A stretch of DNA of 64,000 nt from Stenopsyche tienmushanensis. Lineage: Eukaryota > Arthropoda > Insecta > Trichoptera > Stenopsychidae. Under the pieces are notes generated by a model. The model did no database searches. It had not been told where the DNA came from and saw only the letters and a program-made list of their open reading frames with translations. Made by a program: the position numbers and the translations under genes. The stretch is from NCBI GenBank assembly GCA_008973525.1, contig WACJ01000433.1, positions 1 through 64,000 on the forward strand, read 5' to 3'. Of this stretch, positions 1-12,232 are shown one piece after another. Each line of letters starts with the position of its first letter. Positions within the stretch are counted from its first letter, which is position 1.

Positions 1-924
1 TTCTAGACAAACGATCGAACCGTGATTTCAATAAATTGTCAAGCGACCTAACAACTTTTGTGATATATCGCCGTCATTTGTTATAGCGAATTGCCTCCGA
101 CCTTTCCAATTGTCCGTCACATAAATACATATTTAATACACACGAGGAGATAAATCGGATCTCACTTCTGCTCCGATTTTCGTTTCCGGGTCGTTCGATC
201 GCTTTTCGGCCGTCTTGCAATTTAAAAGTCGATGTTGTGATTTGCAGCATCTGTCCGTGTTAATTGACTTTTTACCATCTGCTGAACAGGAATGTGCGTC
301 AGGTGCTGGACGATCAGCCCTGTTCTTGCAAAATTCAATTTGATTTACTCGGAAATTTAATATCATCTTTCACGCTGGATAAATGACAAGCCATTGGATG
401 AGGCCAAATTGGAACTTTCGTATTGTAACAATTCATTAAATTCAGAATAACCCCTCAAAAATGCTCATGTACTTTTATAAAATAGTTATCTCTTATCATA
501 CAAATAATACCCTTTTTAAATAAAATTAAAACAACGTATTCAACATGAAAGTTGTCCCGCATGACATACTTGATCGAAGGACTTTGCTATGTCTAAAATG
601 GATCAAAATCCCCTTGCGCTTGTTAATCACTTGCACTTGTTAAAAAACTTAAAATGTAATTTTTTTTAATAGGTGCCTAACTTTCTGTATTTGTCGTTTC
701 TATAGCGTGGTCCCTATTTTGTCATTATAAAAGGATTGACTGTGTATATGCATGTAATTGTCAAAAATGCTAAACAATCGCCAGATTTTTTGTTCATAAA
801 TTATCTTTTTGTTCATAAATTGGGGATGAAAATAGTCCGGATAATCGAAAATAATCATAAATATGTATGAATAGTTTTTATTGGTCTAGATTTACATACA
901 CATACAATAAAACTTTTTTATTAA
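1..924. other. No recognised feature
   Basis: The first 370 bases are GC-moderate and hold a 77-codon open frame on the - strand (133-366) with no familiar motif. The rest is AT-rich with no repeat that I matched elsewhere in the window. Confidence 0.4.
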
Positions 925-1275
925 TGACTAGCTGGTACCCGGCGCGTTGCCTAAAAATATCGTTTGAAATTTGAAAGAGTTATCTTGTTTTAATTAGGAT
1001 ATAATATCTACTGTGAGTTAATTGTACTATACCAATATTATTTGAGAGAGTGCAAACAATAAGTTGGCAAAGTTTTATCGCAATCGAATGAACGGTATGG
1101 CAGCGCATTAAATACGGACAAACAAACATTGATTTTTATATACACATTAGACTATGCCTATGTTACTCGCGAATTCCTTAGCAATAAGTGAACGAAGTTT
1201 TATCGCAATCCGATGAACGGTATGGCAGCGCATTTCGAACGAACAAAACCCAATTCATTTTTATATATTAGATTT
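925..1275 (+). repeat. LINE/SINE-like 3' repeat with internal tandem duplication
   Basis: It starts with ctagctggtacccggcgcg, a form common at the 3' ends of insect non-LTR elements, and contains two tandem units of about 125 bp, each with agttttatcgcaatc then atgaacggtatggcagcgca, followed by AT-rich atttttatata. A second copy of the dimer lies at 55,957-56,240, and a related insertion is at 62,215-62,567. It has no coding capacity, and the parent element is not identified. Confidence 0.65.
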
Positions 1276-1289
1276 TGGCTTTTGTTCTT

Positions 1290-2057
1290 CAATAGCTCTT
1301 CTTTAAGAAGCTGCCAAATCGCAAATACTTCACTCTTCTTGGTTCTCAAGCCATTTCATGGCAATATCTACACACTGAAAAGCTTCAAAATGTGTTTGGA
1401 AAATTTTGCAAATTCTTCCACAATGTCTCCTATGTCAGATTCTACCCCGTTACTGGAACTTACTAAAGATCTTTTCAAAAAAAATTTCCTCATTATTTTC
1501 GTATGTTATGTAAATGTTTGAATGTTTCTATTACACTCTGATCCATCGGTTGTATTACCAATCTGACATTTGGTGGAAGAAGTTGTATTCTTCTTTACTA
1601 GTTTTGTACCTTGGGAAATATTTTCACGCCTTGATGCTAAAGATTTATTGGGTAGTTTTTTTCCAATTCAAGTCGGTCTCATCAGCATTGTATATAAACT
1701 CTTCGTCGAATCCTTCCTTCTCCACAAATAGCTTCAATGTGTCAATGAATGTGTTTGTTAAAGGTATGTCAGCGGAAAGCTCTTCTCCATGAATTTCAAG
1801 CTCCCTGATACCATGTCTTCCTTTGAATTTTTCAAGCCAGAACGAACTTGCTTTGAAGGTGGAATCTTCATTTAATTTTGTATTGAAAAATATTGCTCTT
1901 TCACACAAAAATGGATCAGATATTGGCTGTCCAGTTGATCGTCTTTGTATGAACCACATAAAAATATAAAATATGTGATGCCGTATCTATTTGAAGTAAT
2001 ACGTTCAATGGTCTGATTCTTTGATGCGGCCACGATAGTGTTAAATTTAGGGTTCAT
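1290..2057 (-). pseudogene. pogo/Tigger-type transposase relic (DDE, CENP-B/jerky-like)
   Basis: On the - strand, 1645-1959 reads WFIQRRSTGQPIS, then GRHGIRELEIHGEEL, then YNADET, which are the CENP-B-type helix-turn-helix and the first catalytic block (N-A-D-E-T) of pogo/Tigger/jerky transposases. In another frame at lower coordinates, about 1,510-1,580, LLPPNV is followed by IQPMDQSVIETFK, the last catalytic block of the same family. The segment between them is mostly deleted. Upstream on the - strand (1872-2057), NTIVAASKNQTIERITSNR reappears at 55,090-55,190, so it may be part of the same element. There are frameshifts and internal stops; not functional. Confidence 0.85.
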
Positions 2058-2901
2058 TTAAAAAAATGGTTCAGTCTATATAAATACGAGATTAATTAGG
2101 TGATGTTATTATATAAGATTATTAAGATATTTCATATGTAGTTGTGCAATCAATCATGTGGAACGTTGATGTCTCTCTCTTCGCCCAGTTGTGCCATCGT
2201 GATTAATTGAAATTTCTTCATTCGTAAATGCTGAATGATACTTTACGTGTTTTAACACTTCATTAGAAATGCGTTGCAAAACACATGTCGACATTTTTCA
2301 GAATTTCATCGCGCTTCCTACAACATCCAATTCGCGGAATTCCTCGAGCTGGACGATTCCGTCGTAATGCGAATCGGCGTTATGAGCCCGAGGAATGAAC
2401 CGGGAAAGCGAGAACCAGTTCTGCTGCGAATTTGCGAACTGCACGTAAATATCGTATGCAGGTGTATTTCTTTAATGAGTCGATATTTATGCAAAGATAC
2501 ATATAAGCGAACCGAAGAATATGCGCAAACTGGTGGATAGATACGGACAATCTGACCGAGTATTGCATTCTTGCATTAATGCCTAATCGTGTTCGTGATG
2601 GGTTTTTTTAACTATTATATTATTTATAGATGTTACGTTGAGGTCGCGATTAATGCCGACTTTTGAAAGTCCATGACGTACCCCTGTTCTTAGATCATTC
2701 AGATTCTTAAAAGTAATGAATTCTTATTAGGCAGCTGCATAAATTCTTTATGTCCGCTAAGCGTTGTAGTAATTTCATCAGGCAATATGCCATCGTAAAA
2801 CATGGTTATTTGCCTCCGTGAAAGTAATATAAAACCGTCTTATGCCAAGTCCTATGTGCACACAAAATAATTATTTTACCGATCGCTTGTTAAATTTCAT
2901 C
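2058..2901. other. No recognised feature
   Basis: This is unique-looking sequence with two short overlapping open frames (2274-2540 on +, 2380-2568 on -) in a patch of more even base composition. No domain was recognised. Confidence 0.4.
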
Positions 2902-3262
2902 TTAACACATTTCTGTTGGGGGATGGCCGCAAAAGCAACTAAAAACATCTGTGCCATTTATGGTGAAGTTCTGTCGGTTTGAAAATAGTCTTACTACGAA
3001 AAAGGTCCTATTGTCTGTTTAGTGAGATATTCATGATATAATTGATTTTGAATTGCTGAAATCCAGGAAAATAATCATGCCTGAAAAATATTGCTGTTTA
3101 GCATACTATCTGATTACCACTTATTTTGTGTCTTACAGAGGTTTTTAGATGGAAAAAATATTAATTTATTGATGGTGTCTGGTACATCTAATATATTCGA
3201 AGTGATGTATTTATACAACTGTATAAACCGTAAAAATATACTTCCCGCATATAACGTGTTAA
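2902..3262. mobile_element. TTAA-flanked MITE candidate
   Basis: The left end reads TTAACACATTTCTGTTGGGG. The right end, read inward on the - strand, starts TTAACACGTTATATGCGGG. TTAACAC ends recur at 22,655, 31,026 and 52,262. The 361-bp interior has no convincing coding sequence; a 65-codon open frame (3091-3288) crosses the right end. piggyBac-type elements use TTAA targets, so this is probably a decayed piggyBac-like MITE. Confidence 0.45.
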
Positions 3263-3648
3263 CATTATTAGATCCAGAGGACTTTTAGTCGCGTCAAATA
3301 TATGATCAGATGGTGGCTAAAATATCTTACACATGTGAGGATTCTAAAATCGCATAAATCGAGGGATCTGTGTATGTATGATTATTTATCATGACCATTC
3401 AAAGTGTTTTTTTACAATTGCGTCATTATAAATAAAATAAATAGCATTGATAATTCCATTGGAAATAGACCGCAGTCAGATAATTGTCTATTTATTATTT
3501 ATAATGACAATTGATTGATAAAATTCCTAAAATCTAGAATTATTTTCCAGAATTCGTCAACAAATTATTAGTTATGTAACAGGATTTTTCAATTGCATTT
3601 TATCTCAATTATCTAGTTAAAATAAATAAATGCTAGTTCGAGATGATA
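3263..3648. other. No recognised feature
   Basis: AT-rich sequence, apart from a short inverted match (ttgcgtcattataaataaa near 3,419 against tttattatttataatgaca near 3,490) that may be a hairpin or a small MITE. Confidence 0.35.
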
Positions 3649-3858
3649 ACTAAAATTTGCAAAATACCCGATTTCCAGAAAAAATATTTATTTCCGTCGC
3701 TGCAGATGAATACTTATACACTGTAATACTATGATGTGATTCTTAATTATATTGCGGAGGAATACAAAAATTCTAAAGCCCGTATCTATTATATTTCGTA
3801 TCGATATTCCCATTATTAGAGTCGAGGTGTAGTAAATACATCATCGGTATGGTAAGGT
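3649..3858 (-). mobile_element. hAT family copy 1, core fragment
   Basis: The copy includes ttatttccgtcgctgcagat, a conserved middle, and attagagtcgaggtgtagta, ending near gtatggtaaggtt. This is the core of about 190 bp shared by nine copies in the window. Both element ends are missing, and there are more substitutions than in the other copies. Confidence 0.8.
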
Positions 3859-4498
3859 TATTAATAACATCTAAGCGTCGCATGACCCTTTATAAGAAAT
3901 ATTGAATTCTTACACATTGTTGTGAAATCGCCTCCAAAGCGAGGTGTTGTTGCGCTATTTTTAGCGGACCGTAAAGTGTTAATAAATAAAGGCTTTCTCG
4001 TAAAACCGCCGCAAGAACTTGAACGCAGGGGAAAACTTATTCTTTTTTTTTGCAACCGTATTGTTATGTGTTATTAATTTTTTTATTGTATATTTCTCGG
4101 TTTTTCATAATATAAACTACCATAAAAACACCAAAAGAAGATGATCATTGATGATGCTGTACAAATATGGCAGCGATGTAAAGAGGCACATTATTCAATT
4201 TATATATTTTTTTCTTGCAACTGATCAGATAATCATTTAAACGGCTTCCAGGAATTGGGATTCCACACGTGCAATGTCACAAGTGAACTTGATTATTGCT
4301 ATTTCAAGGTTGCGTTGAGGGTTGTTAGCTACAATTGAATCGCCAGCTCGAAGGAGGGCGAAACGCGACGAAATATCGAGAATTGATTTTTGTCATAAAT
4401 GGTATTTTTAGACGCAGACTTTGAGATAGAAATGAAAATCATAATCAGTATACCAATTCGAATAGTATTCCACGTAATAAAAAAACATCTATATAGCA
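3859..4498. other. No recognised feature
   Basis: Mixed AT-rich sequence with short open frames only (64 codons at 3861-4055, - strand). No motif was recognised. Confidence 0.35.
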
Positions 4499-4656
4499 CA
4501 GCGGTTCTTAAACTAGGATCCGTGGATCCCTGGTATTCCGCGAAAATATAAATAAAGAAAACATTATTAGATTTATTTTGATCGATATTTGACCAAGTTT
4601 GTTTGTTTGAAAAATTAAGTCTCAAGAATGACGTAAAATACGTTTAAGAACCGCTG
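4499..4656. mobile_element. hAT-type MITE with intact ends and near-perfect 8-bp duplication
   Basis: The left end CAGCGGTTCTTAAAC and the right end GTTTAAGAACCGCTG are perfect 15-bp inverted repeats of the CAGTGGTTCTTAA type known from hAT elements. Flanks are atatagca (4491-4498) and atattgca (4657-4664), an 8-bp target duplication with one mismatch. The 158-bp interior is non-coding. It belongs to a different hAT lineage from the TAGGGAATCC family found elsewhere in the window. Confidence 0.88.
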
Positions 4657-4664
4657 ATATTGCA

Positions 4665-5574
4665 AACATAATGAGGAGAACAATGATTTAATGCATATAA
4701 AGTAACGAGCGTATGCTTGGTTCTTAGTGTGAACAAGCGAGCATGTGTTTGTAAACGCGCGTGTGCGCGAAACCCGTGAGTGCAGTCGGTGCGACAGATT
4801 CAAAGCGTGATTTTGCGCAAAAACGGGACACAATTAACTCGACGAACCGATATGAAAATGTATCCATTTTAAAAACTGCCCGGCATTAATCTAATTTGCC
4901 GCCGACAAGCAATTCTATTGTATCGCAATTCGTGTTGCGGCGAATTAAAATTGATTAACATTACAGTGGCGTTGTCCGATGTAATTGCTGGACGCTGATT
5001 GATGATTGTCGCGTTAATTCCGACGATCGTTTAAGGTCTAATTTTTGTGTGCATTCGATTATGCCACAATTCAATATTCGAAAAGCGCGATTATCGGGCG
5101 CCGGTAAAAGTCGTCAACCTCCCGTTGACCACTTAATTGCTTTTCCAATTTGGCTTCCCACAATGCTATCTATGCTACCATTTCTCTCCGGTATGCATTC
5201 ACTCTGCGTACGTATGCAAATGATAAATGTTGAACAATAACAATGATAATCCGACACAATGCGCATTTTCCGAGAAGAGTTCCCTTAATGCCTAATAAAT
5301 TTGATAAGATTAACGACGAAGAGTGGGAGAAGACAGACGAAAAATGCGAAAGGACGCTAAATTCAATGCAAGACATTCTTTATAGTTTATATTAAGCACA
5401 TATTCGTACACTTTCAGCATAATATTTCAGATTTATCAAACCTTTATTATATATTTGGGAAATCCCTTGCATTATTGCGAATAAAATCATGAAATACACA
5501 TTTTTCTTTGGATAAACTATTCATCAAACACGCATTTAAATCGTAATGTTAGTCAATTCAACTAACACGCCATA
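4665..5574. other. Unique CpG-richer sequence, no gene recognised
   Basis: About 4,850-5,240 is less AT-biased and rich in ATTAA/TTAAT cores. Two short frames (5049-5240 on +, 5170-5376 on -) show no domain. It could be regulatory, but nothing proves it. Confidence 0.3.
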
Positions 5575-5576
5575 TA

Positions 5577-6312
5577 CACTTAAATTTTTTTTGTGCGGTA
5601 AATACGTTCCGCGGAAAATCGCACAAAAAAAACTATGACTTACATAGAAAAAATGAAGATGCGTTCCATGGGTTTTAAAAACCGCATAACTTTGAAACAG
5701 CTGCATAAAATATATCCAAAATCGCATAAAAAAAGTTATTAGAAAAACAATAAGGCAATTAAGAAATAACATTTTTGGTAACATTTAAAGGACGTCTTGC
5801 ATCATTTGTAAAATTTTAAGGATGTCTGTCATCTGTCATTTCAAATGCCAGAAATCACCTAGAGAAATACTAATTATTTTAATTACAAACTGTCATCGCT
5901 ATATGATAATTTTTGATATGACTGAAAATCAATGTTGTCATTGTTCTGTGTAGATTTTCTCTTTCCAACAATATAATTCATAATTGTTAAAAATGTCACT
6001 ATAATCTCTAACTAAAAAAATAAATAAATCATAAAATGGCGACTGTTTAAAATAAATTCAGTCAAGTAATTTTAAGGCCTTATATTGTCACGGTTTCAAT
6101 TTTTTTTAAATAGTTAAAAAATAAATTTTGACATAAATCTGGTAGGAATAAATAGCCATAACTCCGTAAGTAGTTGGAATTTTGGAAATTCCTTTGGATA
6201 ATGTATTTTTAAAAGTCGAAACATTCAAGAAATGCAAAAAAACGAAATTACAAATAAAACCGCATAACTTCGAAATCGCACAAAAAAATTCGCACAAAAA
6301 GAGGTTTGTGTG
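5577..6312. mobile_element. pogo/Tigger-like MITE, 0.74 kb
   Basis: It begins after a TA (5575-5576) with CACTTAAATTTTTTTTGTGC and ends with the complement of CACACAAACCTCTTTTTGTG. Repeated internal phrases such as accgcataact and atcgcacaaaaa occur near both ends. The middle aligns by eye with the 47,278-48,085 copy (shared ttttaaggatgtctg and caacaatataattcata). The right TA is mutated. The ACCTCTTTTT end and TA target fit pogo/Tigger elements. Confidence 0.8.
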
Positions 6313-6897
6313 TTTTCATAAAATTCAATTCATTATCATATCATTTACTTGTTAATCATATCAATAATTTTACTTCCATTATGCATGGCTTTGTAGTATT
6401 CGAGGTTGCAAGACCATATTTATATATATTTTTTTTTAAATCTCATACGACTTCCGTCATTCGTAGGCTGAATTCAAAAAGTATTGCATCATCGTCATTC
6501 GAAATGAAAACCAATAGTGATGTTGTTAATGGATAATACGTTTTGTGAAAAATTTGTTCTGCCATTTTTGTTTGAAATCTTAACATACTGCTTGGGATTT
6601 TGCAATGATGTCATTGCCTTTTTTATGATTTGACTTTTAAAAGATGATCTTTCAATGAATAGATGGTTTGCTAATTGTCATAGACCGCATGATTATGATT
6701 ATTCAGTGTATAATTTGTTAATTAAATATTATTGACCCATTGTGAGTGGGTAATTGTGGTTGCATTATCCTTATTTTCTAATTTTATTTTTTAAACAATG
6801 GTGGTTTGTATAACATCATCTTTCTATTTGCATCTTCTTCAAATATCAATCTTGCTCTTTCGATTTTTCACTATCATTGTTTTTCTATACTTCATGT
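6313..6897. other. No recognised feature
   Basis: AT-rich, with one 76-codon frame (6306-6536) that begins inside the MITE end and shows no domain. Confidence 0.35.
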
Positions 6898-7133
6898 TTA
6901 ACCCCTTAACGGGGTAAGACACAGAGTTGTGTCCGAATTCAAGGGATTTAGAAAGAGCATTCTTACACGTTGAGTTTGGAGACAGAGTCGGAGGTTTTCG
7001 CAAAGAAATTATATGTACAATATGTACAAGCTTCATACACGCTGCGACGGTCCCGACAGATAAGTGGTGGACATACAAATATAGCATCTAAGTTTATGAT
7101 GATTTTAAATTAGCTCACTACTCAAAGGATTAA
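6898..7133. mobile_element. TTAA MITE, 'tacacgctgcgacgg' family, short copy
   Basis: TTAA occurs at both ends (6898-6901 and 7130-7133). Inner landmarks shared with other copies are gtgtccgaattc, cttacacgttgagtttgg, cttcatacacgctgcgacgg, cagataagtgg and acaaatatagcatct. The copy is 236 bp, with the middle deleted relative to the 424-bp copy at 15,894-16,317. Confidence 0.75.
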
Positions 7134-7139
7134 CCGATT

Positions 7140-7610
7140 GTGGCCTTTACAGTACAAAAACCATTTTTTTTCTTTCGTCCTTTTATTGGATCCTTGTCAC
7201 GAATGTCCCAGTTTATTCGTGTTATTTTTCACATAAATACATGTTCATTTGGCACAATTAACACCCTGAACCGGCGAGTGCAAATAAGATTGCTGATAAC
7301 AATTTTCTTCCATTTAGCTTCAGGTACCAACCAGATTTTACCAGCTCACATCTTAGTACAAACATACATGTGTTCCGACAAGTTTTCCGTTATGAAATAT
7401 CAAAATTGGTCTTCTAATGGTAAATGCAAGGTCAGGCGATCAACCTTGCCGAAGAACTCTTCTTTTTGCCGATATAACACTTCCAAAAATATTTATCATC
7501 CATACGGCGAGCAGAACCGAATTTACCGCATGAATGGCGTCATGGTGCAGTCATCCATCAGGTATAATAAAGAAACCGTATTGCATACGGCACGAAACCG
7601 GTTTTTTTAG
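7140..7610 (+). other. Unrecognised 156-codon open frame
   Basis: Open from 7140 to a stop at 7608-7610; it starts 6 bases past a MITE end. The product begins hydrophobic and Phe-rich and ends basic. I see no signal that fixes a start, no known domain and no neighbouring exon. In this AT-rich sequence a frame this long is unlikely but not impossible by chance; it may be a fossil of a coding element. Confidence 0.25.
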
Positions 7611-8435
7611 CCCGTGCCAGGATTCGCTAAGCATTGCGAAAAACGGTTTTAATTGGACGATGGAAAAATAGCTCCAAATACATGGCAAGTTATAGAAATT
7701 GGAATATCGTCTCCGCAAAATTTGCGCTTCTCATCCAAAGATCGCGCCGTATCCGAGGCGTTTTCGACGACTTTTTTGGTTGCGTTGACATTTTTTTTTT
7801 TTAACTATCTGACACGTATCTAATTGGACGTCTTCTCTTGCATGTTGAATATAAATAAGCGTACAATGCGAAAATGAACGCTCATTATGACGCCATTTCG
7901 GAGACATTATGAACGACCATTTTGTAGGCAATATTAATCAAGTCATAAAAATATTCGCTGTCAATATTTACTGCTGTCCTTGGATTTGGTTACGTGCTAA
8001 ATGTCGTCGCTGTCGTCTGTACTAGTTATTTTTTAGAAATCCAAAGCAAGATTTATTACATAAAAATATCACCTGATTTTACGCCTATAGCGTGCAACAT
8101 GCGTGTCGTCAGCGAAAGAGTTAATAAAGTCGTTGACCATCAAAGGATCATTATCAATTGATGCGCTGCAGCATCCGGTTACTGTTCTGTTTAACTATTT
8201 GGTATGCAACAAATTGATATAGATATCACTATGACACAGTTTTGATTTTTGTTATTGCTTGAATAAGTTCATTCTGATGCCCGCATCATATCAATGTGGG
8301 TATATTTCGCTCGTTGCTGCTTTAATTGTGCTTAAATCTATTCAAAATGAATTATTGAAGCTTAAAATATAATTTAGATCTTGAATAATCGCACAATCCA
8401 CAAATGCGCAACGAGATCACGGTTATAGCGAGCAG
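7611..8435. other. No recognised feature
   Basis: Mixed sequence; about 7,620-7,930 is CpG-richer with a 66-codon - strand frame. No repeat or domain identified. Confidence 0.3.
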
Positions 8436-8618
8436 TCTTGAGTTTGTTTTTATGCGATAGATACGTTCCACGAGGAATCGCATATACAAAAATCACATAA
8501 ACAGATCGTGATTTTTTTATGCGTTTTCGCACAAAATGAGGGATAGGTATCATTATTTCTGAAATTCGCATAACTTAAAATCGCATAAAAAAGATCCGCA
8601 TAAAAACAGACCCTTGAT
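8436..8618. mobile_element. pogo/Tigger-like MITE, short subfamily
   Basis: The ends are imperfect inverted repeats: cttgagtttgtttttatgcg on the left, and cgcataaaaacagacccttg on the right. It shares gatacgttccacg, cgcataactt and tcgcataaaaaa with the longer copies at 5,577 and 47,278. Length about 183 bp, non-coding. Confidence 0.7.
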
Positions 8619-10390
8619 CAAAATAATAGTATGCAGAAATCACACTTCCCCATTTTTGCAACGGATTTCCAAGGGAGTCCATCCAACAGATCTTATAGAG
8701 ACGGTCGTTATATCCAAAGCATCACTGCTCTATCTGAATTTATTTCATCATTTTGATTCGTAATTGGGTTTCCTCAATCAAACGTCTTATTTGTTGCAAA
8801 ATTCCGCTTGATTGTTTTTTTTAAGCTTGATGATTCGCTTTTTGAAAACAAGATTACTTATCTCAAAACGTTGAGTAAATAATACGATGGATTTAAGTGT
8901 TTGCCATTCACCAATAACATATCGCTCATGGACGTGTAAAGAATTAGTCATTTTTTTATGTGGCTAGGTAATTAGTGGAAATTCTATGTTTTACGATCTT
9001 TAACACACATTCTGAGCTAGTGGCATAAAGTATAATCGTCTGTTTATGCGATGGTCGTTAAGCGGGGATAAAGTGATTTTGTTAGATTTATTTGCATCTT
9101 AATACATTTTTTTGAATCGATTTGAACATTGATCACATCATCGACCATGGACTTCGACGCCAGATCGTCATCGAAGTCGCCGATGCTTGCCGTTGATCTT
9201 TCAGAATAGATTTGAGGCTAAAAAATCTGCAAAGCAGAGAGGCATGCAAATGATTTACATGCCCTCGTATTCACATTGGAGCCATTTATTTATTGTCAGC
9301 GGTTTTCACGCAAGATAGTCTGTTCGATTTGTCACGTTTTAAAATGAGAACGATGCAAACCGGACTGGGGATCAGAATAGTACTGACGCAATACGAATGC
9401 AAATGTTCGAATCCATTGAAAATTGCGGTCAGAGCAACGCATACGACTCTTGTCCAACAAAGTCGTCTTTATGTGCAAGAAGTAGATCGATTCGTTCAGC
9501 TTCGGATGTATGCACTTCCGCTTTGCTACTCTTGTTGCTGATGCATCGACAAGACTAAAATCAACACCAATTCCCTCTGATTTTAGCAGATTTGGAAGGT
9601 TCTTCAATCGAAACAAGTGATATACGCTTGGGCTATATTGGCAAACATTAGACGTCCTTCACAAGAATGAATGAATTTGATAAATAAACCTCCAGCTTAT
9701 CCAATTCCACGAAGGAGCGATCAGGTAAAATATCTTCATCCGATGAGGAACTTGTTTTTGCTCATCGAATAAAAGGCTAAACGAAATATCACTTCTTGGC
9801 GGCTTCGACGATTGATGCTGCATTATTACCGTATCCAAATTCCTGAGCAATGACGTTCTTCTTCGACTTCCAAGTCCTCATTTTGCATCATTTTTCCTTC
9901 CAATAACGTATTCTACGTTTTATTTGACTCAAAAATAATTGCTCGTGTCCTTGCTTCTTTTTAAAACACCAACTATGCACATTGCTAATCCGAAAACAAA
10001 CGGGTGGGTCTCAAAACCGGTGCGTACCCAAAAAGGTGGACATTCGGCATTGGGATTACATCAGTTCTTACAAATTACAGATGCCAAATACATCAAATTA
10101 AGTACATATTGCCATTTCGACAGCGGTACAATTATGGCAATTATTTGTATTGAAAAAAATATATTAGGAAATGTTCGCCGTCGATAATTTCATTGCTCGC
10201 GACTGCAATTCACTTTTTATGCTTAATTTAATTATGTAAAAAAACAGGATGCATCAGTGTTTTTTTGGCGAAATTTGCAGATTTTTACATGCAAAATTTA
10301 TCCTGATGAAAATGAAATTTGTTGCAAGGAAATTCTGGATGTATTTATCTGTTCAATATCGCTGAAGTTAAGGGACGTTTCTGTCTTGTC
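8619..10390. other. No recognised gene
   Basis: Largely unique sequence. About 9,280-9,900 is less AT-rich and holds overlapping frames on both strands (82 codons on + at 9293, 94 on - at 9332) with no recognised motif, so neither is called. Confidence 0.35.
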
Positions 10391-10942
10391 TAGGGAATCC
10401 AATCCCGGGATGCCGGACAATTTTAAGTGCCTATGAATCCCGGGACTAATCTGGACGCTTGGAAACAGTGGCGTAACTACTAATTGGCGATCTTAATCTA
10501 TGTATACATATATGTTTTTCAAATTGTTATATTAATACCTTTTCCTACCGGTGATGTATTTACTACACTTCGACTCTAATAATGGGAATATCTTAATGAA
10601 ATATAATAGATACGGGGTTCAGAATTTTTATATTCCTCCGTAATATAATTACGAATCGCATCAAAGTATTATAGTGTATGAGTATTCATCTGCAGCGACG
10701 GAAATAAATAATTCGTCGGGAAATCGGGAATTTTGCGAGTTTTAGTTTGCGGTCATCAACTTGAACTAGCATTTAAATATCTGACGACAATACCTCCAAC
10801 GAGTGTGGAGGCTGAGCGTGCACTTTCAGCAGCAGGTTGCCTGGCTACCAAAATCAGATCCAGACTAAAAGCGATCGAATTTTTAACATTATATGGATAC
10901 GCGAGTGATGATATTCTTCCCCACGGAAGTCCTAAGTCCTGA
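10391..10942 (+). mobile_element. hAT family copy 2 with transposase C-terminal fragment
   Basis: The left terminus tagggaatccaatcccggga is intact at 10,391. The conserved core follows, then a fused transposase fragment (10,733-10,942) reading TSVEAERALSA and TKIRSRL, the dimerisation-domain signature of hAT transposases. This copy has a different 3' end, with a frame to 10,942 ending in SPKS. The right terminal repeat was not found, so the right side is truncated or diverged; the element may reach about 11.15 kb. Confidence 0.85.
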
Positions 10943-12232
10943 ACATGTGATTTGCAGCAAAAAATTTAAACATATTTTTACTTTGTACAATATTGTGTAT
11001 AGTTTGTTCTAAAATTAAGAAGAAATATTGGAAAATAAAAAAATAGTAAGCAATCTAAGAAAAGTGTGTATTTATATCAATATTTTTTGTACTTTTATTG
11101 TTCATTGAATAAAAACCTTTGAATATTTTTAGATAATTATTGGTCAAACGATAAAGACATTTGTTTTACACATGCCTGCCAAATTTCATAAAGAATGCTC
11201 ATCTAGGCAATTTGGGAGCACTTCCGTGAGCTTGGAAAAAGTGGTTTCGAGAAAAACGTTTTTGTCGTCCAAATCAGATAGATCTGCTTACATCAGTAGA
11301 CAAAATGCTTGTCTTTACAAAGTTACGTTTATAAATAGGCATTGGATGTCTTGCAAGGAGATGGAAGAATTTGACCAGTGGATTAAGAATTCATGGTTAA
11401 TTTGATTCGCAATCATTAAAACATTGCCAACAATCTATTGACTATACGATCTTTGATATTTTAAAGATATTCAACAATGGGGTGAATTTACTGGTATTAA
11501 TACGAGTTGAACACGTCCGGTTTAGGGTTCGATGTTGAATTGGAATACTTAACACTTCCGATCCTTTCAAAAGGGATCAAATTTTCTTTCATTGGCGGAA
11601 TACGGAACAGAGTTCTGTTTGGTGCTTGAATCAAATAGAAAAAAATGTACGGAAATTATTATGTATGTATATATATTTTTTTGGCATTCTTAATTGATAT
11701 TGCATAATTGAAAGAAGTGTTTAAGCATTTAGTGCATTGCATAGCCAAATGGACATGACGAAAGTAAATTAGCCTTAAGCGTTCGTTGTCCTTGCTATCA
11801 TTGTGCTTATTGATTTTGAAAGCATAGTACATGCAATTTTTTTACAGTGACATGACAGCATTTATGTTTTTAATTGTACACTTTTAATGATTCTCAATGC
11901 TCTACAATTATTGTGTAAAAGTGGTCTCGTAGAAGACATTCCCGTTAATTTACCTGGCACTATATTCGCTTGAAATGCTTTCTGTGTTTAGCATCCTTCC
12001 TGCGGATACCGTCTGGCTCCAGGACACCAGTCTAAAAACAGCTAAATCTTACCCCAAAAAGACAACCACAACATATAGGTCGTCTGAATCCATACATACA
12101 GGCGGCATGAAATGCTCGTCCACTCTTCATCCACAATTCCCAAAAAAAAAAAAAAATAATGTAAATTCGGTCGCATTAACATATACAACCATTGTTGTAT
12201 AAGCCTAATTGTTATTTACTGTTAACTCATCT
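10943..12232. other. No recognised gene
   Basis: AT-rich. A 77-codon + frame at 11,172-11,405 lies just past the hAT copy and might be part of it, but no motif shows this. There is an A-tract at about 12,140. Confidence 0.35.
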
